Assembly: GCF_032341995.1 (NCBI RefSeq)
Contig: NZ_CP135439.1
Coordinates: 1,116,001-1,180,000 of the forward strand
DNA: 64,000 bases
From: Domibacillus sp. DTU_2020_1001157_1_SI_ALB_TIR_016
GTDB taxonomy: Bacteria > Bacillota > Bacilli > Bacillales > Domibacillaceae
Reading direction: 5' to 3'
Below the pieces are notes generated by a model. That model was not told the DNA's origin and made no database searches. It saw only the letters and a program-made list of their open reading frames with translations. A program made the translations under genes and the position numbers. Each line of letters opens with the position of its first letter. Within the stretch, counting starts at the first letter, position 1. Below are positions 28,725 through 39,027 of the stretch, in pieces.

Positions 28725-29558
28725 ATGTTGGAGCAAGGAATGATCCGCCTTCATGAACTTATGATTATTTTGTACGCTGTAAGCGTATTGCTTTATTTTC
28801 TTGATTTTGTTCAAAAAAACCAGCGGGCGAATCGAATCGCCTTCTGGATTTTAACAGTGGTTTGGAGCCTTCAAACTATTTTTTTAGGCTTGTATATGTA
28901 TAATACAGGCCGATTTCCTGTATTGACTCTTTTTGAGGGTCTTTATTTTTATGCATGGGTGCTAGTTACGTTTTCTCTTGTTTTAAATAAGCTGCTTCGG
29001 ATGGATTTCACGGTTTTCTTTACGAATGTGATAGGGTTTATGATCATGACGATCCATACCTTTGCGCCGGTTCAGGTAGAGTCGCAGGCGGCAGCGGAAA
29101 AACTGGTATCGGAGCTTTTGCTTCTTCATATCACGACAGCGATATTGTCGTATGGAGCGTTCTCGCTGTCGTTTATTTTTTCAGCCCTATACCTGCTTCA
29201 ATACCGGCTTTTAAAAATGAAAAAGTGGAATGAACGCCTCTGGAGGCTTGGAGATCTTGGCCAGCTTGAAAAGCTGTCAGTCATCTGGAATGCAATGGGT
29301 GTTCCGCTTTTGCTGCTGAGCTTAATTTTAGGACTAGTTTGGAAAACGATTAAACTGCCTGATGTAAGCTGGTTTGATTTGAAAATTGTTACTTCTTTTG
29401 TTTTACTGTTTATATATAGTGCTTTTTTGTATGTGAAAGTGCGAAAAGGAGTCTCGGGAAAAACCCTTGCATCGATCAATGCAGCGGCTTTTCTTATCAT
29501 CTTAATGAACTTTTTCCTCGGAAGCCGGCTGTCCACATTCCATTTCTGGTATTCGTGA
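28725..29558 (+). CDS. hemX: HemX, membrane protein (CcsA-like)
   Basis: HemX is a cytochrome c assembly (CcsA/HemX) type membrane protein that in B. subtilis lowers the HemA level. The protein has 277 residues and about eight membrane helices. Conserved segments are [21 protein letters not shown] and [19 protein letters not shown], with histidines typical of the family. ATG 28725, after AGTGAGGT, is preferred over GTG 28722. It lies 13 bases after hemA. Confidence 0.92.
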   Translation: MLEQGMIRLHELMIILYAVSVLLYFLDFVQKNQRANRIAFWILTVVWSLQTIFLGLYMYNTGRFPVLTLFEGLYFYAWVLVTFSLVLNKLLRMDFTVFFTNVIGFMIMTIHTFAPVQVESQAAAEKLVSELLLLHITTAILSYGAFSLSFIFSALYLLQYRLLKMKKWNERLWRLGDLGQLEKLSVIWNAMGVPLLLLSLILGLVWKTIKLPDVSWFDLKIVTSFVLLFIYSAFLYVKVRKGVSGKTLASINAAAFLIILMNFFLGSRLSTFHFWYS

Positions 29559-29592
29559 CACCGGCTTTCGGGCGGTTATGGAGGGAATCATC

Positions 29593-30519
29593 TTGCGGAA
29601 AATTATTGTCGGATCGAGAAGAAGCCGCCTGGCGCTTACACAAACGAATCAAGTGATCGATCAGCTGAAGGCGCTGTCGCCGGGAACAGAATTTGAAGTG
29701 AAAGAAATCGTGACAAAAGGCGACCGTATTCTGGATGTGACGTTATCAAAAGTGGGCGGTAAAGGCTTGTTTGTAAAAGAAATCGAACAGGCACTGCTTG
29801 ACGGCGAGATCGATATGGCTGTTCACAGCATGAAAGATATGCCGGCTGCCCTGCCGGAAGGTCTGGTAATTGGCGCCGTGCCGGAGCGGGAAGATCATCG
29901 CGACGCGCTTATTTCAAACGGGCATGTGAAGTTTCATGAATTGCCGGCCGGCTCCATTGTTGGTACGAGCAGTCTTCGCCGGAGCGCCCAGATTTTGTCG
30001 GCAAGACCGGATCTTGAGATCAAATGGATTCGGGGCAATATTGACACGCGGCTGACCAAGCTCCAGAACGAAGAATATGATGCGATTATTCTTGCTGCCG
30101 CAGGTCTGGCACGTATGGGCTGGTCTGCAGATACCGTAACAGAATTTTTGAGTGAAGAATTGTCCGTTTCTGCTGTCGGTCAAGGGGCTCTCGCGATTGA
30201 GTGCCGTGAAGATGACAAAGAATTACGGAATTTGCTGGACCAATTCACTTGTGACAACACGAAACGAGCGGTTACTGCAGAGCGTGCTTTTTTAGGAGCA
30301 GTAGAGGGCGGATGCCAGGTACCGGTAGCTGGTTTTGCTACAATAAAAGGTGAAGAGCTGTCTTTAACAGCACTTGTTGCTTCACCGGATGGAAAAACCA
30401 TTTTAAAAGAAACGGTCTCCGGAAGTAACGCTGAAAAAGTGGGCTTAGAAGCGGCACATCTTTTAAAGGACCGGGGCGCGCTCGAATTAATCCAGGCAGC
30501 GAGGGCGGCAGCCGAATGA
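29593..30519 (+). CDS. hemC: Porphobilinogen deaminase
   Basis: HemC polymerises four porphobilinogen units into hydroxymethylbilane. The protein has 308 residues. It starts [13 protein letters not shown] and has [29 protein letters not shown] and SSLRRSAQ. The cofactor-binding cysteine is in [10 protein letters not shown] (about residue 240). TTG 29593 follows GGAGGG; the upstream ATG 29578 overlaps that site. The stop overlaps hemD (ATGA). Confidence 0.97.
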   Translation: MRKIIVGSRRSRLALTQTNQVIDQLKALSPGTEFEVKEIVTKGDRILDVTLSKVGGKGLFVKEIEQALLDGEIDMAVHSMKDMPAALPEGLVIGAVPEREDHRDALISNGHVKFHELPAGSIVGTSSLRRSAQILSARPDLEIKWIRGNIDTRLTKLQNEEYDAIILAAAGLARMGWSADTVTEFLSEELSVSAVGQGALAIECREDDKELRNLLDQFTCDNTKRAVTAERAFLGAVEGGCQVPVAGFATIKGEELSLTALVASPDGKTILKETVSGSNAEKVGLEAAHLLKDRGALELIQAARAAAE

Positions 30520-31271
30520 AGCCGCTCGCTGGTAAACGAATCGTTGTAACCCGTCCGAGGGGACAGGCAGCACCGTTTATTGGTAAAATAGAAGAAGCGG
30601 GCGGCACAGCATACGCAGTGCCGCTTATCGCATTCCGGGCGTTTGAAGACGGGCAGGAAGAGGCCATTTTGGCCAGCTTGCATACATATGATTGGATTTT
30701 GTTTACAAGCAAAAACGGCGTTGATTTTTTTATGCAAAAAGCCGGTCATCATTTGCACAGAATAAGGGCAAAATGGGCGGCGATCGGCACACAGACGGCT
30801 AAAGCAGCAGCATCCTACGGACTTTCTGTTTCTTATATGCCCGGACGGTTTTCCGCAGAGGATGTTGCCGAAGACATACGAGAAGGATGTTTTCTGCCCG
30901 AAAAAGTGCTGATTCCAAAAGGCAGCATGGCGCGCAGCTTAATAGCGGATACCGTTCGTGAGACAGGCAGACAGGCAGATGAATGGATTGTTTATGAAAC
31001 GTACTTTCCAGCCGATGAGCGGGCACACTTATTAAAGCTGATTCGGACGGAAAAAGTAGATATGATTACATTCACAAGTCCATCTGCTGTCCGGCATTTT
31101 ATGCAGATTCTGAAGCAGGCACAAGAGCCGCTGCCAAGAACAGATTACGGAGTGATTGGCCAGGTAACAGAAAAAGCAGCAGCTGCATGCGGTATACCGA
31201 TTTCGGTCTGTCCATCCGTTTTTACCATTGATGCGCTTGTAAAGGAAATGAGCAGATTTTATAAGGAGTGA
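30516..31271 (+). CDS. hemD: Uroporphyrinogen-III synthase
   Basis: HemD closes and inverts ring D of hydroxymethylbilane. The protein has 251 residues and is weakly conserved, as is usual in this family. Typical parts are [12 protein letters not shown] (residues 6-17), [14 protein letters not shown] (about 56), GTQTAKA (about 91) and [11 protein letters not shown] (about 184). The ATG overlaps hemC by 4 bases, and its stop is 5 bases before hemB. Position between hemC and hemB secures the call. Confidence 0.95.
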   Translation: MKPLAGKRIVVTRPRGQAAPFIGKIEEAGGTAYAVPLIAFRAFEDGQEEAILASLHTYDWILFTSKNGVDFFMQKAGHHLHRIRAKWAAIGTQTAKAAASYGLSVSYMPGRFSAEDVAEDIREGCFLPEKVLIPKGSMARSLIADTVRETGRQADEWIVYETYFPADERAHLLKLIRTEKVDMITFTSPSAVRHFMQILKQAQEPLPRTDYGVIGQVTEKAAAACGIPISVCPSVFTIDALVKEMSRFYKE

Positions 31272-31276
31272 TACAA

Positions 31277-32254
31277 ATGGAATTGAATTTTGAACGTCAC
31301 CGCCGTTTGCGTCAAACCGCAAATATGCGGGCGCTTGTGCGGGAAACACAGCTTGATGTGAATGATTTTATTTACCCGCTTTTCGTAGCAGAAGGAGAGG
31401 GAATCCGCAACGAGGTTCCATCTATGCCGGGCGTTTTTCAATTGTCTATTGATCAATTAAACGAGGAAATCGAAGAAGTAGTCGGGCTTGGCATTAAATC
31501 GGTAATTTTATTCGGTCTGCCTGATGTAAAAGATGCAGTTGGAACAGGCGCTTATCATAATGATGGCATTGTCCAGAAAGCCACACGCCATATTAAGAAC
31601 CACTATCCAGACCTTATTGTGATTGCGGATACATGTTTATGTGAATATACCGATCACGGTCATTGCGGCGTTATCGAAGGAAGCCGCATATTAAACGACC
31701 CATCTCTTGACCTTTTGGCCAAAGCGGCAATCAGCCAGGCAGAAGCAGGTGCCGACATCATCGCGCCATCAAACATGATGGACGGATTTGTCGCAGCAAT
31801 CCGCAAAGGGCTGGATGAAGCGGGCTTTACAGAAGTGCCAATCATGTCTTACGCTGTAAAATATTCTTCTGCTTATTATGGACCATTCCGTGATGCGGCC
31901 GATTCTACCCCGCAATTTGGCGACAGGAAAACGTATCAAATGGATCCGGCAAACCGGCGTGAAGCGATTCGGGAAGCGCGGGCTGATATTGAACAGGGTG
32001 CGGACTTTTTAATCGTTAAGCCGGCTCTTTCCTATATGGACATCCTCCGGGACGTACGAAACGAATTTGATGCACCAGTTGTGGCATACAACGTAAGCGG
32101 TGAATATGCCATGGTGAAAGCCGCTGCTTTAAATGGCTGGGTTGATGAAAGGGCGATTGTTCTTGAAACATTAACCGGCATGAAGCGCGCAGGTGCAGAT
32201 TTAATTATGACGTATCATGCAAAAGATGCGGCACGCTGGCTAAACGAACAATAA
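31277..32254 (+). CDS. hemB: Delta-aminolevulinic acid dehydratase
   Basis: HemB condenses two aminolevulinate molecules to porphobilinogen. The protein has 325 residues. The zinc cysteines are in [14 protein letters not shown] (about residues 118-131). The two active-site lysines lie in SYAVKYSS (about 195) and LIVKPALSY (about 248). ATG 31277, after AAGGAG, is chosen over the GTG at 31268, which overlaps the binding site. Confidence 0.98.
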   Translation: MELNFERHRRLRQTANMRALVRETQLDVNDFIYPLFVAEGEGIRNEVPSMPGVFQLSIDQLNEEIEEVVGLGIKSVILFGLPDVKDAVGTGAYHNDGIVQKATRHIKNHYPDLIVIADTCLCEYTDHGHCGVIEGSRILNDPSLDLLAKAAISQAEAGADIIAPSNMMDGFVAAIRKGLDEAGFTEVPIMSYAVKYSSAYYGPFRDAADSTPQFGDRKTYQMDPANRREAIREARADIEQGADFLIVKPALSYMDILRDVRNEFDAPVVAYNVSGEYAMVKAAALNGWVDERAIVLETLTGMKRAGADLIMTYHAKDAARWLNEQ

Positions 32255-32268
32255 GAGGAGGCTTTTTC

Positions 32269-33558
32269 ATGCGTTCATTCGAAAAATCAAAAGCTGCTTT
32301 TAAAGAAGCGGTTCAAATGATGCCGGGCGGCGTAAACAGTCCGGTTCGTGCGTTTAAATCGGTCAATATCGATCCTATTTTCATGGAGCGGGGCAAAGGG
32401 TCAAAAATTTGGGATATTGATGGGAATGAGTACATTGATTATGTGCTGTCATGGGGTCCGCTTATTTTGGGCCATTCAAATGACCAGGTAGTTGAAGCAT
32501 TGAAAAAAACGGCGGAAACAGGTACGAGTTTCGGCGCTTCTACGCTGCTTGAAAATGAAATGGCAAATCTCGTCATTGAGCGCGTACCGTCGATCGAAGT
32601 CGTTCGAATGGTATCAAGCGGTACGGAAGCTACAATGAGTACGCTTCGGCTGGCACGGGGATATACAGGACGCAACAAAATCCTTAAGTTTGAAGGGTGC
32701 TACCATGGACATGGAGATTCGCTGCTTATTAAAGCCGGTTCCGGTGTTGCAACGCTCGGACTGCCGGACAGCCCGGGTGTGCCGGAGAGTGTTGCTAAAA
32801 ACACCATTACGGTTCCATACAATGATTTGGAAAGTGTTCGTTTTGCATTTGAACAATATGGTGAGGATATCGCCTGTATAATTGTCGAGCCGGTTGCCGG
32901 CAATATGGGCGTTGTTCCTCCGCTGCCGGGCTTTTTAGAAGGCCTGCGTGAAATTACGGAGCAAAATGGTTCGCTGCTTATTTTTGATGAAGTGATGACG
33001 GGTTTCCGTGTCGGCTACAACTGTGCACAGGGGCACTTCGGCGTTACGCCGGATCTTACCTGTCTTGGCAAGGTGATCGGCGGCGGTCTTCCGGTTGGTG
33101 CTTACGGCGGCAAAGCGGAAATTATGAATAATGTGGCGCCGGCGGGAACCATCTATCAGGCGGGCACGCTGTCCGGAAACCCGATGGCCATGACTGCCGG
33201 AATCGAAACACTTCGTCAATTGACACCGGCATCCTACGAGGAGTTTGGACGCAAAGCGGATATGCTTGAAAAAGGGCTGACGGATGCGGCACGTAAATAT
33301 GGGATTCCAATCACGTTTAACCGTGCTGGCTCGATGATCGGCTGCTTCTTCCATGAAGGACCCGTTCAAAACTATGACGATGCAAAAGGGTCGGACCTTG
33401 CTTTGTTCGCTGATTATTTCCGCGAAATGGCGCTTGAAGGTGTTTTCTTGCCTCCGTCCCAATTTGAAGGGCTGTTTTTATCAACAGCACATTCAGATGA
33501 GGATATTAATCAAACCATTCAAGCAGCCGAAAAAGCGTTTAGCCGCTTGGCAAAATAA
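32269..33558 (+). CDS. hemL: Glutamate-1-semialdehyde aminotransferase
   Basis: HemL converts glutamate-1-semialdehyde to 5-aminolevulinate with PLP. The protein has 429 residues. Signature parts are [11 protein letters not shown] (residues 19-29), [16 protein letters not shown], the [10 protein letters not shown] strand (Asp contacts the PLP ring) and the PLP lysine in [18 protein letters not shown] (about 267). RBS is AGAGGAGG. It closes the heme operon; a perfect long hairpin follows. Confidence 0.98.
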   Translation: MRSFEKSKAAFKEAVQMMPGGVNSPVRAFKSVNIDPIFMERGKGSKIWDIDGNEYIDYVLSWGPLILGHSNDQVVEALKKTAETGTSFGASTLLENEMANLVIERVPSIEVVRMVSSGTEATMSTLRLARGYTGRNKILKFEGCYHGHGDSLLIKAGSGVATLGLPDSPGVPESVAKNTITVPYNDLESVRFAFEQYGEDIACIIVEPVAGNMGVVPPLPGFLEGLREITEQNGSLLIFDEVMTGFRVGYNCAQGHFGVTPDLTCLGKVIGGGLPVGAYGGKAEIMNNVAPAGTIYQAGTLSGNPMAMTAGIETLRQLTPASYEEFGRKADMLEKGLTDAARKYGIPITFNRAGSMIGCFFHEGPVQNYDDAKGSDLALFADYFREMALEGVFLPPSQFEGLFLSTAHSDEDINQTIQAAEKAFSRLAK

Positions 33559-33567
33559 AACGACGTG

Positions 33568-33613
33568 GTGTCTATAACAAAGCATTCAATGCTTTGTTAT
33601 AGACACCTTTTTT
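33568..33613 (+). terminator. Terminator of hem operon
   Basis: A perfect inverted repeat spans 33568-33606: GTGTCTATAACAAAGCATT, one central C, then its exact complement, followed by TTTTTTT. Near-symmetrical, so the real loop is a few bases. Confidence 0.9.
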
Positions 33614-33664
33614 TCATGTTTCCGTTTCTGCGCGCATACACTAGCGCGAAAGGGAGGGGTGTGC

Positions 33665-34351
33665 ATGGAAGAGTTATTTTTCGTTGCGCTTCAGGAGGAT
33701 GTTGTATTTCCAGAAGGAGAAGAAGTGGATGAACTGCTGTCCATTTCCCTTGATCCGCAAGTTGTGATTCAAGGAGCAAGTGTGCAGGGCTCTATTGAGG
33801 TAACGGGCGAGTATCGTATACACGATTATTTTGGCCTGGAAGAAGATTCTATCCGCCAGTTTTTCCGTCATATTCCGGTGCAGGCCGTCTTGCCTCCGGA
33901 CCAGCGTGCGGCGGAGGGGGCAGATATTGAAATTCACACCTTTGATTATACAGTAGAAAAGCCGGACCGGCTTATTTTAGAAGCGGAGCTTGCTATTGCA
34001 GTGTCCACTGTCAGAAAAATAGAGGAAGAACCAGCGCCAATCATGGCAGCTGCATACGAGTACGAGCCAGAAGGAAGCTTAGAAAGCGACGCAGAAGAGC
34101 TTGAGGAGAGTGAATCAGAAGAAAGCACAGAAGCCGAAGAAGAGCAGGAAACAGTCGAAATAGAATCAGAAGATGCCGCTGTTCAAGTTCAAAAACGGGC
34201 GGAAGACGATGCTTCCGTTTTTAGCTGGCTTGAAGAGCGGCCTGCACAAAAAGCAAAATGGCGGTTCCAGGTATCCTCCGGCAATGTGGAACTTATAACC
34301 ACTCAAGATGAAGAGCAGCCGCAAGAAGAATCAAAAGAGACAACAGAATAA
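33665..34351 (+). CDS. spoVID: SpoVID-like spore morphogenesis protein, short
   Basis: The N-terminal half matches the SpoVID N-domain that drives spore-coat encasement: VFPEGEEVDELLSISLDPQV (residues 14-33), the VQGSIEVTGEY strand and IEIHTFDYTVEK. An acidic Glu/Ser-rich stretch follows. The protein has only about 228 residues against 575 in B. subtilis, and the C-terminal LysM domain is absent. ATG 33665 follows GGGAGGGG. Position after hemL fits spoVID. The next gene in B. subtilis (ysxE) is missing. An overlapping frame after 34308 adds a basic tail (see findings). Confidence 0.78.
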   Translation: MEELFFVALQEDVVFPEGEEVDELLSISLDPQVVIQGASVQGSIEVTGEYRIHDYFGLEEDSIRQFFRHIPVQAVLPPDQRAAEGADIEIHTFDYTVEKPDRLILEAELAIAVSTVRKIEEEPAPIMAAAYEYEPEGSLESDAEELEESESEESTEAEEEQETVEIESEDAAVQVQKRAEDDASVFSWLEERPAQKAKWRFQVSSGNVELITTQDEEQPQEESKETTE

Positions 34352-34502
34352 CATCAAACGTCGTCGGCAAAAAAAGCGTGCGCAGCCCTTGAAAGCAGCA
34401 GAGCGGAATAATAATCCGGCAGCACATAAAGCGGCAGCGGCGCAGCCACGGCGGCCACCTGTCGTAATGGCGCATCATGGAAAACACTCCTTTTCATATC
34501 AC
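34352..34502 (+). other. Region after spoVID with open basic frame
   Basis: No recognised gene. The frame beginning ATG 34308 (out of frame with spoVID) runs through this region with a codon pattern that looks coding and a basic, Ala/Pro/His-rich product (for example KAAERNNNPAAHKAAAAQP). It then enters repeat copy B, where the codon sense is lost. It may be a frameshifted tail of spoVID or chance. Confidence 0.35.
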
Positions 34503-34679
34503 TGTCCAGCTTCAGGTGCCATCGGGACCCACACGATTGTGGGTCACAAAAGCATTACGGCAAGATGCCGTGTTATTAGCTTTTGTTCCATAAGGCAACC
34601 CCTTCTGGAGGCACAAAACACCTCTGTCAGTGATTGCCTTATGCTTGTCGCCGATAAGCGGCACCTTGCGCTTTTCTTA
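34503..34679 (+). repeat. Palindromic intergenic repeat, copy B (long)
   Basis: Complementary ends are AGGTGCC (34514-34520) and GGCACCT (34660-34666). Inside are nested stems: GACCCACA/TGTGGGTC (34526-34545), ACAAAAGC...GCTTTTGT with inner ACGGCA/TGCCGT (about 34546-34586), and ATAAGGCAA/TTGCCTTAT (about 34590-34641). The 3' half aligns with copy C over about 90 bases. Confidence 0.75.
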
Positions 34680-34712
34680 TCATATGAATTGCACGAAAAA
34701 AGGTGCGTAAGG

Positions 34713-34742
34713 TTGACGCACTGAAGCATTTTCGGCTAAGAT
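34713..34742 (+). promoter_or_regulatory. Possible valS leader promoter
   Basis: TTGACG (34713-34718) and TAAGAT (34737-34742) have an 18-base spacer. If used, transcription would start near 34750, only about 25 bases before the T-box motif. Confidence 0.5.
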
Positions 34743-34775
34743 AATGGTATTGAAAAGAAACGTGTGGACCGGGAA

Positions 34776-34830
34776 AAGGTGGTACCGCAAGCAGCCTCTT
34801 CGTCCTTTTCAGACGGCGGGGCTTTTTTTT
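34776..34830 (+). promoter_or_regulatory. T-box antiterminator/terminator module for valS
   Basis: The T-box sequence AAGGTGGTACCGC (34776-34788) has the UGGU bulge that pairs with a tRNA ending ACCA, as tRNA-Val does. The terminator arms GCCTCTTCGTC (34794-34804) and GACGGCGGGGC (34812-34822) are followed by eight T. Uncharged tRNA-Val would favour antitermination. The usual Stem I with a valine specifier is not found upstream, because the sequence ending at 34679 is repeat copy B. Confidence 0.85.
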
Positions 34831-34834
34831 ATGA

Positions 34835-34952
34835 TGTCCAAGCTCCAGGCGCCATCAGCAAGGGCATAAGCCAGTTCCTTCAGGAGGCCTAAAACGTCTC
34901 TGTGGGGGGTGTCTTAAGCTTGTCGCTGAAAAACGTGTGCCTTGCGCTTTTT
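34835..34952 (+). repeat. Palindromic intergenic repeat, copy C
   Basis: Ends are GTCCAAGCTCCAGGCGCC and GTGTGCCTTGCGCTTTTT. The middle GCATAAGCCAGTTCCTTC...GGAGGC...AAAAC aligns with copy B. It occupies the whole space between the T-box terminator and the valS ribosome binding site (34954-34961), so it is transcribed as part of the valS leader. Confidence 0.75.
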
Positions 34953-34968
34953 ACAAGGAGGAAAAACA

Positions 34969-37611
34969 ATGTCACAACAAGAAACAACGATGCCGACAAA
35001 ATATGATCCACAGGCGATCGAGAAAGGCCGATACGACTGGTGGACAGCCGGCAAATTTTTCGAAGCAAAAAACGATGAATCCAAAACCCCTTATACGATT
35101 GTTATTCCGCCCCCGAATGTTACAGGTAAGCTTCATCTTGGGCATGCATGGGATACAACACTGCAGGATATTTTAACGCGTATGAAGCGCATGCAGGGCT
35201 TTGACGTTCTATGGCTTCCAGGAATGGACCATGCCGGTATCGCGACACAGGCAAAAGTAGAACAGAAGTTAAAAGAAGAAGGCAAGACCCGCTATGATCT
35301 TGGACGTGAGAAATTCCTTGAAGAATCATGGAAATGGAAAGAAGAATACGCCGGGCATATCCGTGCCCAGTGGGCAAAGCTTGGTCTTGGCCTTGATTAC
35401 AGCCGGGAACGCTTTACGCTGGATGAAGGGTTGTCAAAAGCCGTTCGTGAAGTATTCGTAAAGCTGTATGAAAAAGGGCTCATCTACCGTGGTGAGTACA
35501 TTATCAACTGGGATCCGTCTACTAAAACGGCGCTGTCAGATATTGAAGTTATCTATAAAGATGTACAAGGTGCTTTTTATCATATGAAATATCCGCTTGA
35601 GGACGGATCGGGCTCTATTGAAGTTGCCACAACACGCCCGGAGACGATGCTTGGTGATACGGCCGTAGCAGTGCATCCGGAAGATGAGCGTTACAAACAT
35701 TTAATCGGCAAAAATGTTGTCCTGCCAATTGTCGGCCGGGTAATTCCAATTATCGCTGATGAGTATGTAGATCCAGAATTCGGAAGCGGTGTTGTGAAAA
35801 TTACGCCAGCGCATGATCCGAACGACTTTGAAGTCGGAAACCGTCATGATCTTCCGCGTATCCTTGTGATGAACGAAGATGGAACAATGAACAAAGAAGC
35901 CGGTACATACAGCGGCATGGACCGTTTTGAATGCCGTAAGCAGATTGTCAAAGATCTTCAGGAACAAGGTGTTCTATTTAAGATTGAAGACCATTTACAT
36001 TCAGTCGGCCATTCGGAAAGAAGCGGCGCTGTTGTCGAGCCGTACTTGTCTACCCAATGGTTTGTTAAAATGGGGCCTTTGGCTGAACAAGCCGTTGAGC
36101 TTCAAAAAACCGAAAACAAAGTAGATTTTGTTCCGGACCGTTTTGAAAAAACGTACCTGCATTGGATGGAAAACATCCGTGACTGGTGTATTTCCCGCCA
36201 GCTTTGGTGGGGCCACCGCATTCCAGCCTGGTACCATAAAGAAACAGGTGAAGTTTATGTAGGACAGGAAGCGCCTCAGGATGCGGAAAACTGGGAGCAG
36301 GACACCGATGTACTCGATACATGGTTCTCATCAGCTCTATGGCCGTTTTCAACGATGGGCTGGCCGGATGAAGATTCTGCTGAATTCAAGCGCTACTACC
36401 CGACAGCAGCCCTTGTAACGGGATATGATATTATTTTCTTCTGGGTATCCCGAATGATTTTCCAGGGACTTGAATTTACGGGTGAGCGTCCATTCGAAGA
36501 TGTTTTAATCCACGGTCTTGTCCGCGACGCGGAAGGACGCAAAATGTCGAAGTCTCTTGGCAACGGTGTGGACCCGATGGAAGTCATTGACCAGTACGGA
36601 GCTGATTCACTTCGCTACTTCCTTGCAACAGGAAGCTCGCCTGGACAGGACTTGCGCTATACAACCGAGAAAGTGGAAGCAACATGGAACTTTGCCAATA
36701 AAATTTGGAATGCGTCTCGATTCGCCCTGATGAATATGGGCGGCATGACATATGATCAAATTGATTTGACGGGCAAAAAATCAGTTGCAGATGAATGGAT
36801 TTTAACACGCTTAAATGAAACGATTGAAAGTGTGACACACTTATCGGATAAATACGAGTTCGGGGAAGTCGGCCGGACGCTGTATAACTTTATTTGGGAC
36901 GATTTCTGTGACTGGTATATTGAAATGGCGAAACTGCCGTTGTACGGGGAAGATGAACAGGCGAAGCAAATGACCCGTTCGGTTCTTGCTTATGTACTCG
37001 ATAACACAATGCGTCTTCTGCATCCGTTTATGCCGTTTATTACCGAAGAAATTTGGCAGAACCTTCCGCATGAAGGGGAAACGATTGTCGAAGCATCATG
37101 GCCAAAAGCAGATGGTTCTTTAACAAACAAAGAAGCAGCAGCCAATATGAAGCTGCTTGTTGATATTATCCGTGCTGTCCGCAACATTCGTTCAGAAGTG
37201 AACACGCCGATGAGCAAGAAAGTACCGCTTGTTTTAAAAGCAAAAGACGAAGCAGTTCTTTCTACTTTAACAGAAAACCGCTACTACATTGAGCGATTCT
37301 GTAACCCGGATGAGCTTGTAATTGATACAAATCCGGCAGCGCCTGAAAAAGCGATGACAGCCGTTGTAACGGGAGCTGAGCTCTTTATGCCGCTTGCAGG
37401 CCTATTGAATATTGATGAGGAAATTGCCCGTCTTGAAAAAGAAAAAGCAAAATGGCAGTCTGAAGTAGACCGCGTACTGAAAAAGCTGTCTAATGAGCGG
37501 TTTATCTCAAAAGCGCCGCAAAAAGTCGTTGACGAAGAGCGCGCGAAAGAAGCGGATTACCGTGAAAAACTCGCTGCTGTTGAAGCACGCATCGAAGATT
37601 TAAAGAATTAA
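34969..37611 (+). CDS. valS: Valyl-tRNA synthetase
   Basis: ValS is a class I aminoacyl-tRNA synthetase with an editing domain. The 880 residues equal B. subtilis ValS. The HIGH-type motif is [12 protein letters not shown] (residues 47-58), the CP1 editing domain has [17 protein letters not shown], and the KMSKS loop is [11 protein letters not shown] (about 523-533). The C-terminal coiled coil is at about 815-880. The frame is open to 34942 through the repeat; ATG 34969, after AAGGAGG, is the start. Control by the T-box just upstream is expected. Confidence 0.98.
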   Translation: MSQQETTMPTKYDPQAIEKGRYDWWTAGKFFEAKNDESKTPYTIVIPPPNVTGKLHLGHAWDTTLQDILTRMKRMQGFDVLWLPGMDHAGIATQAKVEQKLKEEGKTRYDLGREKFLEESWKWKEEYAGHIRAQWAKLGLGLDYSRERFTLDEGLSKAVREVFVKLYEKGLIYRGEYIINWDPSTKTALSDIEVIYKDVQGAFYHMKYPLEDGSGSIEVATTRPETMLGDTAVAVHPEDERYKHLIGKNVVLPIVGRVIPIIADEYVDPEFGSGVVKITPAHDPNDFEVGNRHDLPRILVMNEDGTMNKEAGTYSGMDRFECRKQIVKDLQEQGVLFKIEDHLHSVGHSERSGAVVEPYLSTQWFVKMGPLAEQAVELQKTENKVDFVPDRFEKTYLHWMENIRDWCISRQLWWGHRIPAWYHKETGEVYVGQEAPQDAENWEQDTDVLDTWFSSALWPFSTMGWPDEDSAEFKRYYPTAALVTGYDIIFFWVSRMIFQGLEFTGERPFEDVLIHGLVRDAEGRKMSKSLGNGVDPMEVIDQYGADSLRYFLATGSSPGQDLRYTTEKVEATWNFANKIWNASRFALMNMGGMTYDQIDLTGKKSVADEWILTRLNETIESVTHLSDKYEFGEVGRTLYNFIWDDFCDWYIEMAKLPLYGEDEQAKQMTRSVLAYVLDNTMRLLHPFMPFITEEIWQNLPHEGETIVEASWPKADGSLTNKEAAANMKLLVDIIRAVRNIRSEVNTPMSKKVPLVLKAKDEAVLSTLTENRYYIERFCNPDELVIDTNPAAPEKAMTAVVTGAELFMPLAGLLNIDEEIARLEKEKAKWQSEVDRVLKKLSNERFISKAPQKVVDEERAKEADYREKLAAVEARIEDLKN

Positions 37612-37617
37612 TCGAGA

Positions 37618-37651
37618 AGACGAACCCGCCTCAAGGCGGTTCGTCTTTTTC
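37618..37651 (+). terminator. Terminator after valS
   Basis: AGACGAAC(C)CGCC pairs with GGCGGTTCGTCT (37618-37646) with one bulged C, followed by TTTTTC. folC starts 23 bases later, so some read-through is likely. Confidence 0.75.
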
Positions 37652-37673
37652 GTACATAAGGAGAAGAAATGGC

Positions 37674-38981
37674 ATGAATACGTACGAAGAAGCACTTGCC
37701 TGGATTCATGGACGTCTGCGCGTAGGCATTAAGCCGGGTCTGATGCGGATGGAATATATGATGGAACGGCTTGATCATCCCGAGCGCCGCCTGCGTGCAG
37801 TCCATATTGGCGGAACAAATGGAAAAGGCTCGACTACCGCTATGCTGCGGTCGATTTTAACGGAAGCCGGCTTTGAAACAGGGACGTTTACATCACCTTA
37901 CATTGAACAATTCAATGAGCGGATCAGCGTTGATGGGACGCCTATTTCAGATGAAGAGATTACGGCTTTGGCAGTGAAAATTAAAACGATTGCAGATGAA
38001 ATGGAAGAGCTGGAAATGGGCGGGCCGAGTGAATTTGAAATCATTACGGCTATGGCTTTTTATTATTTTGCTTATATGCACCCGGTTGACCTTGTTTTAT
38101 TTGAAGTCGGTCTTGGCGGCCGCCTGGATTCAACAAACATTGTTCATCCGCTGCTATCGGTGATCACCACGATTGGCATGGATCACCTTCAATTCCTTGG
38201 TGACACGCTGGAAGAAATTGCACGGGAAAAAGCAGGCATTATTAAGAGCGGTGTGCCCGTTATAACAGCGGTTCATCAGCTGGAAGCTCTTGCTGTGATT
38301 GCCGGGACGGCAAAGCAAAAACGTTCAGCACTTTACCAATACGGCCGGGATTTCACGGGCAGCTGGACCGCTTCAACGGAAAAAGGAGAACAATTTGACT
38401 TCACGTCTCTTTACAGCAGCCGTCCTGCTCTCGAAACGGGACTTGCCGGTTTGCACCAGGTGCAAAACGCAGCGACAGCTGTGATGGCAGCTGACTTTTT
38501 ACGTGTATTTTACTCTTTTTTAATCGAAGAGCACCATATTGAGCAAGGGCTCCAAAAAGCCGTATGGCCGGGACGGTTTGAAACACTCTTAGACGATCCG
38601 CTGATCATTGCAGACGGAGCCCACAATGAAGAGGGAGTAGAAGCACTTGTGCGGACAGCCGGCCAGCGTTTTCCGAATAAAAATATAACGGTCCTGTTTG
38701 CGGCAATGAAAGATAAACCGCTGGATGGAATGATTACACGTTTAAATCAAATGGCAGATCAGCTGTACCTGACTTCGTTTGACTTTCCAAGAGCCGCAGG
38801 CGCAAAAGAGTATGAGCCATATCGGTCTAAGAAAATCCACATCATTGAAAATTACAATACGGCTATACAGGTTTTTCAAAATCAGGCTGAAAAAGAGGAT
38901 GTTCTGATTATCACCGGGTCTTTATACTTTATTTCTACTGTGAAAAAAGATATACGTTCCATTCTTTCCAATAAACACTAG
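37674..38981 (+). CDS. folC: Folylpolyglutamate/dihydrofolate synthase
   Basis: FolC adds glutamate residues to folates. The protein has 435 residues. The ATP-binding loop is HIGGTNGKGST (about residues 44-54), followed by GTFTSPYIEQFNERI, LVLFEVGLGGRLDSTN and DHLQFLG. The C-terminal DGAHNEEG motif is at about 313. ATG 37674 has AAGGAG 10 bases upstream. It lies after valS, as in B. subtilis. The promoter of the next gene overlaps its 3' end. Confidence 0.97.
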   Translation: MNTYEEALAWIHGRLRVGIKPGLMRMEYMMERLDHPERRLRAVHIGGTNGKGSTTAMLRSILTEAGFETGTFTSPYIEQFNERISVDGTPISDEEITALAVKIKTIADEMEELEMGGPSEFEIITAMAFYYFAYMHPVDLVLFEVGLGGRLDSTNIVHPLLSVITTIGMDHLQFLGDTLEEIAREKAGIIKSGVPVITAVHQLEALAVIAGTAKQKRSALYQYGRDFTGSWTASTEKGEQFDFTSLYSSRPALETGLAGLHQVQNAATAVMAADFLRVFYSFLIEEHHIEQGLQKAVWPGRFETLLDDPLIIADGAHNEEGVEALVRTAGQRFPNKNITVLFAAMKDKPLDGMITRLNQMADQLYLTSFDFPRAAGAKEYEPYRSKKIHIIENYNTAIQVFQNQAEKEDVLIITGSLYFISTVKKDIRSILSNKH

Positions 38982-38993
38982 GTTTTATATAAT
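38965..38993 (+). promoter_or_regulatory. Promoter of the secreted repeat-domain gene
   Basis: TTTCCA (38965-38970) and TATAAT (38988-38993) have a 17-base spacer; start codon 35 bases downstream. The -35 lies inside folC. Confidence 0.65.
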
Positions 38994-39027
38994 AGTAAAA
39001 AAGGATTGAATTGGGGGATGACCCATT

